This document shows positions 1 through 10,128 of a stretch of 47,376 nt of DNA, one piece after another. This DNA is from an uncultured Collinsella sp. Lineage in GTDB: Bacteria; Actinomycetota; Coriobacteriia; Coriobacteriales; Coriobacteriaceae. The DNA lies in contig UQXT01000003.1 in NCBI GenBank assembly GCA_900545075.1, forward strand, positions 1 through 47,376, written 5' to 3'. Made by a program: the position numbers and the translations under genes. Position 1 is the stretch's first letter; each line of letters starts with the position of its first letter. The notes below the pieces were generated by a model. It had not been told where the DNA came from, ran no database searches, and worked only from the letters and a program-made list of their open reading frames with translations.

Positions 1-26
1 TGCACTCAATGCAAGAAAGGATCCGC

Positions 27-1640
<1,614 letters not shown>

Positions 1641-1728
1641 CGCACCAGTGCGGTGGCCCTGCGGGGCCGCCGCGCCGATTGCTTGCCTGATGCCGCGTGA
1701 GCGGCTATCATACCCACCGTCGTCTCAA

Positions 1729-1769
1729 GACCGGGGCGTCCGAGCAGTTCGGGTCCGATATCCTGCTCG
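1729..1769 (+). promoter_or_regulatory. Possible structured leader (pseudoknot-capable) before the transporter
   Basis: Two interleaved complementary pairs are visible: GACC (1729-1732) with GGTC (1752-1755), and CGAGCAG (1741-1747) with CTGCTCG (1763-1769). This is H-type pseudoknot topology. An A-rich stretch leading into the AAAGGAG ribosome binding site follows. Its position before a probable queuosine-precursor transporter suggests a preQ1-type switch, but I cannot match it to a known preQ1 consensus. Confidence 0.3.
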
Positions 1770-1796
1770 TTAAACCTAAAACCAAAGGAGTACATA

Positions 1797-2519
1797 ATGA
1801 TCAAGAAGGTCATGGAGGACTATAAAGTCCTGTTGCGGAGCATTCCCGCGGCAACGGTTTCGCTGTTTTTCGTGAGCGTCATCATGATGAACCTGCTGGC
1901 CAACAAAGAGCTTATCAGCCTGCCGTATCTGGCACTCGATTGCGGCTTTGTGGTGAGCTGGGTTTCGTTTTTGTGCCAGGACATGATCTGCAAGCGCTTT
2001 GGCGCCAAGGCATCCATCAAAATCTCTATCCTCGCGCTGCTGGTCAACCTGGCCGTGAGCCTGTGCTTTTGGGCATGCTCGCTCACGCCCGGTATGTGGG
2101 GCGCCTACTACGACACCGGCATGATCGAGGTCAACACCGCCCTTAACGCCACCATCGGCGGCACCTGGTACGTGGTGCTGGGCTCTTCGCTGGCAATGCT
2201 CGTTTCTGCCGTGGTTAATTCCACGCTCAACCAGTCGCTCGGCCGTATGCTCAAAAAGAATAACTTTGCGAGCTTTGCCTTCCGCTCCTATGTGTCCACG
2301 GGTGTTGGCCAGTTTATCGACAACCTGGTCTTTGCCATTGTGGTGAGCCACACGTTCTTTGGTTGGACCTGGGTGCAGGTCCTTATGTGCTCGCTGACCG
2401 GCGCTGTTGCCGAGCTGCTGTGCGAGGTCTTCCTGAGCCCCGTGGGCTACAAGGTCGTGCGCGGCTGGGAGCGCGAGAATGTGGGCTCCGAGTACCTCGA
2501 GCGCCACGCAACCGCCTAA
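1797..2519 (+). CDS. Probable queuosine precursor transporter (VUT/YhhQ family)
   Basis: A 240-residue integral membrane protein with about six hydrophobic segments, probably importing queuine or preQ1-type precursors for tRNA modification. Family features seen are MNLLANKELISLPYLALD near the N-terminus, DMICKRFGAKAS after the second helix, and the late QFIDNLVFAIVV and LTGAVAELLCEV segments typical of COG1738 proteins. The ATG is preceded by AAAGGAG with good spacing. The 155-base leader contains a pseudoknot-capable stretch (1729-1769). An SDR gene starts 9 bases downstream, so the two are probably cotranscribed. Family membership is clear; the exact substrate is inferred. Confidence 0.82.
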   Translation: MIKKVMEDYKVLLRSIPAATVSLFFVSVIMMNLLANKELISLPYLALDCGFVVSWVSFLCQDMICKRFGAKASIKISILALLVNLAVSLCFWACSLTPGMWGAYYDTGMIEVNTALNATIGGTWYVVLGSSLAMLVSAVVNSTLNQSLGRMLKKNNFASFAFRSYVSTGVGQFIDNLVFAIVVSHTFFGWTWVQVLMCSLTGAVAELLCEVFLSPVGYKVVRGWERENVGSEYLERHATA

Positions 2520-2528
2520 GGAGCAAGT

Positions 2529-3209
2529 ATGCGGGTTTTGATCACGGGCGCTTCGGGCGGTATCGGAGCCGCGTGCGTGCAGCGCTTTTTGGACGAGGGC
2601 CACGAGGTCGTGGGCTTTGATCTGCTGCCGGCGGCGATCGAACACGAGCGCTACCGCCATCTGATCGTTGACGTGCGCGAGCCTGACTCGTTTCCAGACG
2701 GTCTTGAACCCCAGGTGATCGTGAACGTTGCCGGTACGCAGGATTCGGCCGACGACATCGCCGCCAACCTGTATGGCACCATCAACGTGACCGAGCGCTA
2801 CGCCTTTGTGGGGGAGGGGCTTGCCGCCAAGCCGGCTCCGGCTATCAAATCCGTGGTCAATGTGGGGTCGGCGAGCGGGCATACGGGATCGGAGTTTCCC
2901 GCCTATGCCGCCAGCAAGGGCGGCGTTATCGCCTACACCAAGAACCTTGCAAACCGCCTGGCACCGCAGGCCATCGCCAACAGTGTGGACCCGGGTGGCG
3001 TTATCACGCCGCTTAACCGTTGCGTGATGGAAGACGAGCACCTGTGGAACCAGATTATGGAGCTTACGCCGCTTAAGCGCTGGGCTACCGCCCAAGAGAT
3101 TGCCGAGTGGATCTACTTTGTGGGCGTGACCAACCGGTTTATGACCGGGCAGAGCCTGTTGATCGATGGCGGCGAGGCCGGCCGCACACAATTTATTTGG
3201 CCCGAATAG
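2529..3209 (+). CDS. SDR-family NAD(P)-dependent oxidoreductase
   Basis: A 226-residue short-chain dehydrogenase/reductase. The Rossmann cofactor motif TGASGGIG is at residues 6-13, VNVAG replaces the usual NNAG strand, and the catalytic Ser-Tyr-Lys set appears as VGSASG followed by YAASKGG. The C-terminal substrate part has the common FMTGQSLLIDGGE ending. The preference for NADH or NADPH and the substrate cannot be read from sequence; it is shorter than FabG and need not act on acyl-ACP. It follows the VUT transporter by 9 bases with GGAG before its ATG, and ends just before a strong hairpin terminator shared with the convergent ung gene. Confidence 0.88.
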   Translation: MRVLITGASGGIGAACVQRFLDEGHEVVGFDLLPAAIEHERYRHLIVDVREPDSFPDGLEPQVIVNVAGTQDSADDIAANLYGTINVTERYAFVGEGLAAKPAPAIKSVVNVGSASGHTGSEFPAYAASKGGVIAYTKNLANRLAPQAIANSVDPGGVITPLNRCVMEDEHLWNQIMELTPLKRWATAQEIAEWIYFVGVTNRFMTGQSLLIDGGEAGRTQFIWPE

Positions 3210-3210
3210 G

Positions 3211-3246
3211 AAACGCGCCCGATGGAAAGCCGTCGGGCGCGTTTTT
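3211..3246. terminator. Bidirectional Rho-independent terminator
   Basis: Twelve-base arms AAACGCGCCCGA (3211-3222) and TCGGGCGCGTTT (3233-3244) with a ten-base loop, followed by T residues on the plus strand and preceded by A residues that serve the minus strand. It lies between the convergent SDR and ung genes. Confidence 0.9.
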
Positions 3247-3259
3247 GATGCATCGATTT

Positions 3260-3985
3260 TTAGCCGAGGCAAGTCCAGTTGACGGGGGTCGAGCCGTGCT
3301 GTTCGAGTAGCTGATTGGCAGCGGAGAAGGGGCGCGATCCCATAAAGGCAGGGAGTTCCGCCGTGGCACGGTTGGCCGAAAGCGGCGAGGGGTGCGTGGA
3401 GGCCAGGCAGAACTTGTCGGTTGCCTTGCCCGCGCCAGTTGCGACGAGCTTACCTTCGACCATCTGCTGGGCAAAGCGGCCCCATGCCAAAAAGACTACC
3501 GGCTGGGGCAGCTGACAGCAGCGTTCGATAACGTAGTCGGTGAGCGTGCTCCAGCCCAGTTTGGCGTGCGAGTTGGCGGCATGCTCGCGCACGGTGAGCG
3601 TAGTGTTGAGGAGCAGGACGCCCTGTTGCGCCCATGGGGTTAGGTCTCCCGTGGCGGGAATGGGGCAGCCCAGATCGGCATTGAGTTCCTTGTAGATGTT
3701 GCGCAGGCTCGGCGGCAACTTGGTTTGCGTCGCGGGGACCGAGAACGACAGCCCCATGGCCTGGTTGGGTCCGTGATAAGGGTCTTGACCCAAGATGACA
3801 ACCTTGACCTGGTCGGCCGGCGTGTAGGCGAGGGCATTGAGGATGTCGTCTTGTGCCGGGTAGATGGTCTGCTCGGCACGCAAAAGGGCGATGCGCTCGA
3901 GCAGCTGGTTCGTAGTGTCACGTACCGGCTGCGGCGCATCGCCCAACCAAGTTGCTATGTTGCGGTCGCGAGTTGCGGTGTCCAT
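3260..3985 (-). CDS. ung: Uracil-DNA glycosylase, family 1
   Basis: Excises uracil from DNA as the first step of base excision repair. The 241-residue length is normal. The water-activating loop GQDPYHGP is at residues 66-73 with catalytic Asp68, followed by the Phe-containing uracil pocket GLSFSVP, the LLLNTTLTV strand and the minor-groove HPSPLS motif with the second catalytic His. AAAGGAG precedes the ATG. The gene is convergent with the SDR gene and its promoter lies in the short gap before the exporter gene on the same strand. All catalytic landmarks of the family are present. Confidence 0.97.
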   Translation of the reverse strand: MDTATRDRNIATWLGDAPQPVRDTTNQLLERIALLRAEQTIYPAQDDILNALAYTPADQVKVVILGQDPYHGPNQAMGLSFSVPATQTKLPPSLRNIYKELNADLGCPIPATGDLTPWAQQGVLLLNTTLTVREHAANSHAKLGWSTLTDYVIERCCQLPQPVVFLAWGRFAQQMVEGKLVATGAGKATDKFCLASTHPSPLSANRATAELPAFMGSRPFSAANQLLEQHGSTPVNWTCLG

Positions 3986-4073
3986 GGGGCTCCTTTATGG
4001 CAGATACTCTGTTGGCATCTATTGTAAAGGCGCACCGGTTGCCTTTACGCCACGGCTGTATGAAGAGTGGGGT

Positions 4074-4976
4074 CTACGAGACGTGCTCGGGCGCTCCTGC
4101 CATGCGAGCTTGTCCATGTGCGCGGAGGCGCGGAAGCTCGACGGTTGCCACCATGACGCCGGTTAGGATGAGGGCGGCGCCAAAGAAGGCGATGGGGCTC
4201 AGGACCTCGCCAACCAGGAAGAACGAAAAGACAGCGGAGCAGACCGGCTCAAGCGAGAAGGCGAAGCCGGTGGTCTCGGCGGGCACGTGGGGCTGCACGA
4301 GCGTCTGGGTGATAAAGCCGTAGGCAGAGCAGATGAGTGCGAGCGCGACGACGACTGCGACCTCGCTGGGCGTACTGGGAAGCGTGAAGCCGCCAAAGGT
4401 GAATGCCGCGATGCCCGAGAACAAACCGCCAAAGCCCAGCTGCCAAACGCCCAGGGACAGCGGATCGACTTCTTCGACAAATCGTTTGGCCACGATAATG
4501 TGGCTGGCATAGATAAAGGCCGAGAGCAGCATGATGATCGCGCCGGGATTCAGGCTGGTAAAGTCGGCGCCCGAGAGCAGCAGCATGCCGCAGGTGACGA
4601 TGGCGGTGCCGACGAGCACTTTGCGCTCGGGGGCGCGGCGCAGCAGGGCGGCGTTGGCAAACGGCACGATCACGACCGTCAGGCTCTGCAAAAAGCCGGC
4701 GGTGGAGGCAGAAGTGAGGCTGGAGCCCAGGCACATGCAGGTGAGCTCGGTTGCCATAATGGCGCCGATGATGGCGGCACGGACCATAAGGTCGCGGTTG
4801 ATGCGCAACGCGTGCTTGTGGAAGAGCAGCAGGCAGACCACAAAGGCGATGATGCAGCGTAGCGCGACGATGCTCGTGGCGTTCATGCTGTCCATGCCGA
4901 TCTTCATGAGGGGGTACGAAAAGCCCCATGCGACGGGAACGGAAAATGAGAGCGCGATTGCTTTTTTGCGGTCCAT
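4074..4976 (-). CDS. EamA/DMT-family exporter, first copy
   Basis: A 300-residue inner-membrane transporter of the drug/metabolite superfamily with ten predicted helices in two EamA repeats (roughly residues 8-140 and 150-285). The repeat hallmarks are VAWGFSYPLMKIG at the start and SLEPVCSAVFSFFLVGEVLSP near the end, the conserved region linking helices 8 and 9. Substrate unknown; relatives export amino acids or metabolites. AAGGAGTCCC precedes the ATG. A LysR gene is divergent, 158 bases away, an arrangement repeated at 43.3-45.2 kb with a different DMT/LysR pair, so local regulation by that LysR is likely. Confidence 0.87.
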   Translation of the reverse strand: MDRKKAIALSFSVPVAWGFSYPLMKIGMDSMNATSIVALRCIIAFVVCLLLFHKHALRINRDLMVRAAIIGAIMATELTCMCLGSSLTSASTAGFLQSLTVVIVPFANAALLRRAPERKVLVGTAIVTCGMLLLSGADFTSLNPGAIIMLLSAFIYASHIIVAKRFVEEVDPLSLGVWQLGFGGLFSGIAAFTFGGFTLPSTPSEVAVVVALALICSAYGFITQTLVQPHVPAETTGFAFSLEPVCSAVFSFFLVGEVLSPIAFFGAALILTGVMVATVELPRLRAHGQARMAGAPEHVS

Positions 4977-5134
4977 GGGACTCCTTTTGTTACAGAACGG
5001 TTTCGTAAAAAGGATTCTGCTCCCAGATATTGATGTAGTAAAGCGAATGTATCTTCAGTATGATTAAGAAACGCTAATGTTGGCAGAAAAAGCGCTGGCA
5101 AAACGTTTTACGGCTGCATTGATGTGGAGGCACG

Positions 5135-6002
5135 ATGGCATCGCGGTATCAGATTGTTTGTATGGTGGTCGATTGCGGCAGTCTGAAACGTGCGGCCGAC
5201 GAGTTGGGCTATACGCAAAGCGCGGTGAGCCAGGCCGTCAAGGCGCTCGAGCGCGAGCTGGGCACCACGCTTATCGAGCGTGGTAAGCAGGGCGTTTCGC
5301 TTACGCGCGACGGTAAACAATATCTGCCGTACCTGCGCCAGATTGTGACCGCCGAGGTCGAGCTCGAGGGCAAGCGCCAAGAGCTGCTGGGGCTTTCGTC
5401 GACCGATATTCGCATCGCGACGTTTACTAACGTGAGTCGTACCGTGCTGCCGCGTGTGATCCGCGACTTTGGTGCGCTGCACCCGGGCGTACGCTTCACC
5501 CTCAAACAGGGCGATTACACGCGCAACGCTCAATGGGTGCACGATGGCGTGGTTGATTTTTGCTTTACGGCGCGCGGATTTACCGCTGGGCTCGAGAAGC
5601 GCGTGGTCTATCACGACGAGTTGGTGGCGCTGCTGCCGGCCGCGCATCCGCTGACGGTAAAAGAAAAAGGTGACGCTCGCCGACCTGGCGTCCGAGCCGT
5701 TTGTGCTGCTGGATGAGGGCGAACAGAGTCTGGTGCTCGATGCATTCGCAACGCATGGGCTGTCGCCGCACGTGACGAGTGAGGTGACCGATGACTACAC
5801 CATCATGGCGATGGTGGAGGAGGGCCTAGGCGTGAGTATGCTCTACCGTCGTACTGTGGAGGGCATGCGTGCCGATATTCGCGTACGTCCCATCGTGCAC
5901 GCCCCCTCGCGCGACGTAGTGGCGGCCTGGCGCAGCTGGGACACCATGCCTATCGCCACGAGGCGCTTTATCGACTATATGAGCTCACATATTGTCAATT
6001 AA
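5135..6002 (+). pseudogene. LysR-family regulator split by a single-base frameshift
   Basis: The reading frame from the ATG at 5135 (GGAGG four bases upstream) encodes the winged HTH (residues 1-60) and about half of the effector domain, then leaves frame near 5669. The rest of the LysR effector domain continues in the next frame from 5670 to 6002. Removing one A from the AAAAA run at 5664-5668 restores HPLTVKEKVTLADLASEPF and a normal product of about 289 residues. Either this strain carries a broken regulator or the run is a sequencing error. The other LysR at 44.4 kb shares the late DDYxIMAMVExGLGVS stretch. It is divergent from the DMT exporter at 4074-4976, its probable target. Confidence 0.85.
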
Positions 6003-6029
6003 TGACTGGCGTGGCGTTGAGTGCGGTGT

Positions 6030-7412
6030 TTAGCGGGCTGTTGCTTTGGCTTGGGTGGCGCGATAGGTGCGTGCCGGGTGGCAAAGTAGTACCGCTACGA
6101 CCATAAAGAACGCCGTGGTGCCCAGGCTGATGGGGTAGACCATCATGATGTTCGCAAAGGTGCGGAAGTGCGGGAACACGCAGAACACCCAATAGAAGCG
6201 GATGCCGCAGACGCAGATCATGGTGATGAGGGCGGGCGTGAGCGAGATACCAAAGCCGCGCAGGTAGCCTGACATATTTTCGTAGAACATGCTAAAGGCG
6301 TACGCCGGGAAGATCGAACATACGCGGATATAGCCGATCGAGACGATGTTGGGATCGCTGTTGAACAGCGACAAGATCTCGCGCCCCAGGCCAACAATAA
6401 CGATAATTGTGGTGAGCGCGACGATACCGCCTTCGACTAGGCAGACCTTGAGCGTCTTGGTGCAACGGTCAATCTGGCGGGCACCGTGGTTTTGTCCCAC
6501 AAAGGTGGTGCAAGCCTGGCTAAAGCTGTTGAGCAGGTTGTAGCATACGTACTCCAAGCTCATAGCGGCGCTCGATGCCGCCATGACCTCGGTGCCCAGG
6601 CTGTTGATGGCAGACTGGATGATGATGTTGGCGACGGCAAAGACGGCGCTCTGGATGCCGGCGGGCAGGCCGATCTTGACGATGCGCTTGAGGGCGACGG
6701 GGTCGATAGCCAAGTCGCGCGGGGTGACGCGGACGACGGAGTCGGTCTTGAGCAGGCGGATAAAGAGCGTAGCGGCGCTGACGGTGTAGGCGATGGCGGT
6801 GGCGATGGCGACGCCCGCGACGCCCCAGTGGAGCACGGGGACAAAGATGAAGTCCAGGCCAATGTTGAGGACGGTGGACACGGCAAGCGCCTGCAGCGGC
6901 ATGCGGGTGATGCCGACGGAGCGGAAGATTGCGGCTTCAAAGTTGTAAAGCAAGATTGAGGGCATGCTGAGCAAAAAGACGCGTAGGTAGAGCGAAACGA
7001 GCGGCATGGTTTCGGCGGGAACGTTGAGCGCGGCGAGCATGGGCTCGGCAAAGATCTCGCCCAGCGCGATGACGACAAAGCCTACAAGCGCCATCAAAAT
7101 CGAGGTGTGGACGGCGCGTTTGACCATGTTCTGATCGTTGCGGCCGATAGCGTTGGCGATGACCACGTTGGAGCCAAGCGACATGCCAATAAACAGGTTG
7201 AGCATAAGACTGGTAAGCGGAACATTGGAGCCGACCGCCGCCATGGCGAGGGTTCCCTGGTCGCCCGAGAAGTTACCGATGATGACCGTGGCGATGAGGT
7301 TCGACAGCTGCTCCAAGATGCTCGTGGCGGCCACGGGGAAGGCGAATAGGGGAATATTGCGCCACAGCGATCCGGTGGTCATGTCAATGTGCTTAGATAC
7401 GGTGTCAGCCAT
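6030..7412 (-). CDS. MATE-family multidrug/cation efflux transporter
   Basis: A 460-residue protein with about twelve transmembrane helices in two homologous halves. The MATE signatures are visible: the N-terminal LWRNIPLFAFPVAATSILEQL, GNFSGDQGTLAMAAVG, and the second-half KIGLPAGIQSAVFAVANIIIQSAINSLG with FVGQNHGARQ. Such proteins exchange Na+ or H+ for drugs or toxic metabolites. The ribosome binding site is weak (GAGAG). It converges on the split LysR gene with 27 bases between stops, and its upstream region carries the large palindrome at 7477-7534. Substrate cannot be predicted. Confidence 0.93.
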   Translation of the reverse strand: MADTVSKHIDMTTGSLWRNIPLFAFPVAATSILEQLSNLIATVIIGNFSGDQGTLAMAAVGSNVPLTSLMLNLFIGMSLGSNVVIANAIGRNDQNMVKRAVHTSILMALVGFVVIALGEIFAEPMLAALNVPAETMPLVSLYLRVFLLSMPSILLYNFEAAIFRSVGITRMPLQALAVSTVLNIGLDFIFVPVLHWGVAGVAIATAIAYTVSAATLFIRLLKTDSVVRVTPRDLAIDPVALKRIVKIGLPAGIQSAVFAVANIIIQSAINSLGTEVMAASSAAMSLEYVCYNLLNSFSQACTTFVGQNHGARQIDRCTKTLKVCLVEGGIVALTTIIVIVGLGREILSLFNSDPNIVSIGYIRVCSIFPAYAFSMFYENMSGYLRGFGISLTPALITMICVCGIRFYWVFCVFPHFRTFANIMMVYPISLGTTAFFMVVAVLLCHPARTYRATQAKATAR

Positions 7413-7476
7413 ACGCTCTCAATCTCTAATATGCTTTTTCGTGCTCATTTGCGCAGACGATGATACTCCTAATCGA

Positions 7477-7534
7477 CTAGTCATTGGGGACGTTCTTAAA
7501 CGACTAGTCATTCAAGAACGTCCCCAATGACTAG
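7477..7534. repeat. 58-bp extragenic palindrome with GGGGAC core
   Basis: Perfect 21-base arms at 7477-7497 and 7514-7534, beginning CTAGTCATTGGGGAC on the left. The 16-base loop contains another copy of CGACTAGTCATT, also found at 7474-7485. It sits between the divergent MATE and rlmA genes. No coding potential. It resembles a dispersed repeat more than a terminator because there is no adjacent T run. Confidence 0.75.
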
Positions 7535-7590
7535 GTGGGGAAGGCGTGCGACAATGGTGCGCGTCGTGTTGTTCGCGCTAAGGAGTTGCC

Positions 7591-8406
7591 ATGTTGTTGT
7601 GTCCCGTTTGCCATGAGCCGTTGGTGGACAATGAACGCGGTGCTGCATGCGCGAGCGGACACTGGTTTGACCGTGCGCGCGAGGGCTATCTATATCTACT
7701 GCGCTCGTCCAAGAGCGGCGACTCCATGGGCGATCCCAAGTCGCAGGCGCGCAGCCGTCGTGACTTTTTGAACCGTGGATACTACGCGCCGTTGCGCGAT
7801 GCGATGGTCGAGCTGGTGCGCAAGCAGGTGTCTGGGCGTGCTGCGTCTACGAGCGGCCCCATGACGCTGCTCGATATTTGCTGTGGCGAGGGCTATTACA
7901 CCAGTGCCATGGGCGCGGTGCCGGGCGTAGATGCTTACGGTTTTGACCTGGGCAAGGAGATGGTGCGCCTGGCCGCCAAGCGCGGCGATGCGACCTACTT
8001 CGTGGCCAACATGAAGGACATCCCCGTGGCCGACGGCGCCTTCGATATGGTGACCGAGCTCTTTGCTCCCTTTAACGAGCGCGAGTTTGCCCGCGTGCTG
8101 GCGCCCGAGGGCTCGCTCTACACCGTCGTGCCGGGCGCTCGTCATCTCTTTGGGCTTAAGGAGGTGCTCTACGATACGCCGTACCTTAACGACGAGAAGC
8201 TGCCGCAGACCACCGAGCTCGAGTTGGTCGGAACGCAGCGGGTGTCTGCGAACATTACGCTCCAGACTCAGGCAGACATCGAGGCGGTGTTCCAGATGAC
8301 GCCGTACTACTACCGCACGCGCCCTGCCGACAAAGAGCGCCTGGCAAACTTGGACACCCTTCAAACCGACATCGACTTCATCATCGCCGAGTACCGCCAC
8401 AGCTAA
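7591..8406 (+). CDS. rlmA: 23S rRNA (guanine-N1) methyltransferase, RlmA family
   Basis: SAM-dependent methyltransferase acting on N1 of G745/G748 in 23S rRNA helix 35. The 271-residue length matches RlmA. The N-terminal zinc module CPVC...C..GHWFD (residues 4-26) is followed by AREGYLYLL and the conserved RRDFLNRGYYAPLRDA. The Rossmann SAM site is LLDICCGEGYYT, and the C-terminal QMTPYYYRTRP matches E. coli QMTPFAWRARP. AAGGAG precedes the ATG. Relatives such as TlrB give macrolide resistance, so an effect on drug sensitivity is possible but unproven. It lies between an extragenic palindrome and a terminator as a single-gene unit. G745 versus G748 specificity cannot be decided here. Confidence 0.93.
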   Translation: MLLCPVCHEPLVDNERGAACASGHWFDRAREGYLYLLRSSKSGDSMGDPKSQARSRRDFLNRGYYAPLRDAMVELVRKQVSGRAASTSGPMTLLDICCGEGYYTSAMGAVPGVDAYGFDLGKEMVRLAAKRGDATYFVANMKDIPVADGAFDMVTELFAPFNEREFARVLAPEGSLYTVVPGARHLFGLKEVLYDTPYLNDEKLPQTTELELVGTQRVSANITLQTQADIEAVFQMTPYYYRTRPADKERLANLDTLQTDIDFIIAEYRHS

Positions 8407-8408
8407 CA

Positions 8409-8443
8409 ACCTGCCAAAAAGGGACAGGTTTATTTTGGTAGGT
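8409..8443. repeat. 35-bp dispersed palindrome, copy 1
   Basis: Arms ACCTGCCAAAA and TTTTGGTAGGT flank AGGGACAGGTTTA. It is 34/35 identical to the sequence at 30279-30313. It starts just after the rlmA stop codon. The two copies differ by one base in the right arm (position 8439). Confidence 0.85.
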
Positions 8444-8460
8444 TTTATCTGGGCAAACGT

Positions 8461-8498
8461 AAAGGGCCGACCGCGGAGATGCGCGATCGGCCCTTTTT
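8461..8498. terminator. Rho-independent terminator
   Basis: Arms AAAGGGCCGA (8461-8470) and TCGGCCCTTT (8487-8496) with trailing T residues. It serves rlmA on the plus strand and probably the convergent membrane-protein gene through the A run at its other end. Confidence 0.85.
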
Positions 8499-8534
8499 AG
8501 CTGCTTGATAGCAGGGGCTATGGGAGACAGGTGC

Positions 8535-8936
8535 CTACAGGCGGTCCTTGTTCTCAGCCTTAACGGCGTGTGCCTGCTGAACAAAGAACAGGTCGTACAC
8601 CACGATGACAAAGGCGCCAAAGTTGATGGCGTCGCCGCCAAACGCGGGAAGCGTGAGCACCGCTTGGGCAAGCGTGGCGACCGCGGCAACAATACCGAGC
8701 TTAAACGCGCCGTCCACCTGCGAAGGCTTGTTGGCGCCCTTGATACCGGCGTTGCCTGCGGCAAGGTCGACGAGACCCTTGGCGATAAGCACGACCGCCG
8801 CGAGCGTGGCGTACGAACCGTACGTGGAATCGAGACCGCCCGTGGCGATACCGACGCCGGCGGTGACGAGGCTGGCGATGCCCAAAACAAAGTAGATGAG
8901 AGCAAGGATTTTGAGAGTCTTGCGAGTGAAGCTCAT
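8535..8936 (-). CDS. Small four-helix membrane protein of unknown function
   Basis: A 133-residue hydrophobic protein with about four membrane segments, starting MSFTRKTLKILALIYFVLG. The start at 8936 is chosen because AAAGGA lies six bases upstream; a longer frame to 9005 would cross this ribosome binding site. The pattern (short charged N-terminus, helices at about residues 8-30, 42-58, 78-98 and 102-120, charged tail) resembles small integral membrane proteins common in Coriobacteriia, but I recognise no named domain. Monocistronic, convergent with rlmA. No function proposed. Confidence 0.8.
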   Translation of the reverse strand: MSFTRKTLKILALIYFVLGIASLVTAGVGIATGGLDSTYGSYATLAAVVLIAKGLVDLAAGNAGIKGANKPSQVDGAFKLGIVAAVATLAQAVLTLPAFGGDAINFGAFVIVVYDLFFVQQAHAVKAENKDRL

Positions 8937-9168
8937 GGCTGGTCCTTTCGATACGAGTACGCCAACTTGGCGCACCCAATGTACTGCACATATGGTGAAG
9001 CACATTGTAGTTCAACGCGGCGATGCATGCGTTTGAAAGCGCATTGAGCCCGCGCAGCCAAACCCAACCTTTCAAAAAGGAAAGCTGGGCGTAAGTCAAA
9101 TCGATGGCAGCGTATGCGCGGCGCTGCGATGATGGGTCCATGGTAAGAGCTGGACCGAAGGAGGAGCC

Positions 9169-9312
9169 ATGATGTACGGAGCAGGGCAAGTGCATGAGCC
9201 GCGGTCGTTGGGAAGGCGTATGGGCGATTCTGTGATCGCTGCCGTGTGCACGGGATTGATGGCGGTGCTTTGCATTGGGATGCTGTGGGCCATGTCGCAT
9301 GTGGGACAATAG
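9169..9312 (+). CDS. 47-residue single-pass membrane protein
   Basis: A short open frame with a very strong ribosome binding site (AAGGAGGAG just before tandem ATG codons at 9169 and 9172). The product has a charged, arginine-containing N-terminal third followed by one hydrophobic segment (about residues 21-44, ending CIGMLWAMSHV) and a short tail. It precedes the rsmJ-like gene by 63 bases on the same strand and could be cotranscribed. Function unknown. Support comes from the ribosome binding site, the coherent membrane-protein composition and the absence of any overlapping gene. Confidence 0.6.
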   Translation: MMYGAGQVHEPRSLGRRMGDSVIAAVCTGLMAVLCIGMLWAMSHVGQ

Positions 9313-9375
9313 CGGACGGTTGGGTGCTGACATAAACGGCGCCCCGCGTATTCGTTTGTTTGTTAAGGAGTGTCC

Positions 9376-10080
9376 ATGGGCGTCGTCGATCCCTTTTCTG
9401 TTGCTCGGGCCGCGGGGCTTGAGCTGACCGGGAAGTCCGAGGGCCTCACGCTCACCGACGGCTCGATGGAGCTGCGAGCCGATTTTGCCCGCATGCTGCC
9501 GCGACTCAAGCAAGGCCGTCTGCAGCAAGAGCTGCTGGTAAAGGCTGCGCGCACAAAAGGCATCGAGAGCCCATGGGCGATTGATGCCACGGCAGGCTTT
9601 GGCGAGGATTCGCTGCTGTTGGCAGCCGCGGGCTTTACCGTCGATCTGTATGAGCAGGATTGCGTGATCGCGGCGCTCCTCAAGGATGCCTTGGATCGCG
9701 CGGCTGATGATCCGGTGCTTGCGGCTGCCGTGGCTCGCATGCGCCTTCATGCGGGCGAGGACAGCATTGCCGGCCTTCGCCATACAGCTGGGCTGATCGA
9801 GCAGGACGAGCTCGCTGCGCCCGATGTGGTGTACCTGGACCCCATGTTTCCCGGGCGCACCAAGAGCGCGGCGGTTAAAAAGAAGTTCCAACTCTTGCAT
9901 CATCTGGAGCAGCCGTGCGCCGATGAGGAGACGCTGGTCGAAGCTGCGCTTGCCGTGCACCCGCGCAAGGTCGTTATCAAGCGACCGGTGAAGGGGCCAC
10001 TGCTTGCCGGCGTTAAGCCGAGCTATCAGCTTGCGGGCAAGGCCGTTCGTTACGATGTTTTGGTGCCGCCGCGCCCGTAG
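9376..10080 (+). CDS. rsmJ: 16S rRNA (guanine1516-N2)-methyltransferase-like protein (RsmJ family)
   Basis: Class I SAM methyltransferase, probably modifying G1516 of 16S rRNA in the small subunit. The 234-residue protein has the RsmJ SAM site AIDATAGFGEDSLLLAAAGF with the acidic end of strand 2 in VDLYEQD, the catalytic-loop region YLDPMFPGRTKSAAVKKK (E. coli has a matching MFP...KSALVKK run), and the late KVVIKRP strand. The ATG at 9376 is preferred over a GTG at 9370 because AAGGAG at 9365-9370 is then five bases away. It is shorter than the roughly 250-residue E. coli enzyme at its N-terminus. The family call is strong; site specificity is inferred by homology. Confidence 0.87.
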   Translation: MGVVDPFSVARAAGLELTGKSEGLTLTDGSMELRADFARMLPRLKQGRLQQELLVKAARTKGIESPWAIDATAGFGEDSLLLAAAGFTVDLYEQDCVIAALLKDALDRAADDPVLAAAVARMRLHAGEDSIAGLRHTAGLIEQDELAAPDVVYLDPMFPGRTKSAAVKKKFQLLHHLEQPCADEETLVEAALAVHPRKVVIKRPVKGPLLAGVKPSYQLAGKAVRYDVLVPPRP

Positions 10081-10128
10081 CTTGCGTACGATGGCTGACA
10101 CTCCGTCAATGCCGTGCCGATGCGGTGC

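Noticed and set aside
5135..6002. Programmed frameshift in the LysR gene
   Set aside because: The shift needed is +1 (or -2), not the usual -1. The A5 run is short, and there is no pseudoknot or stimulatory signal that I can see.
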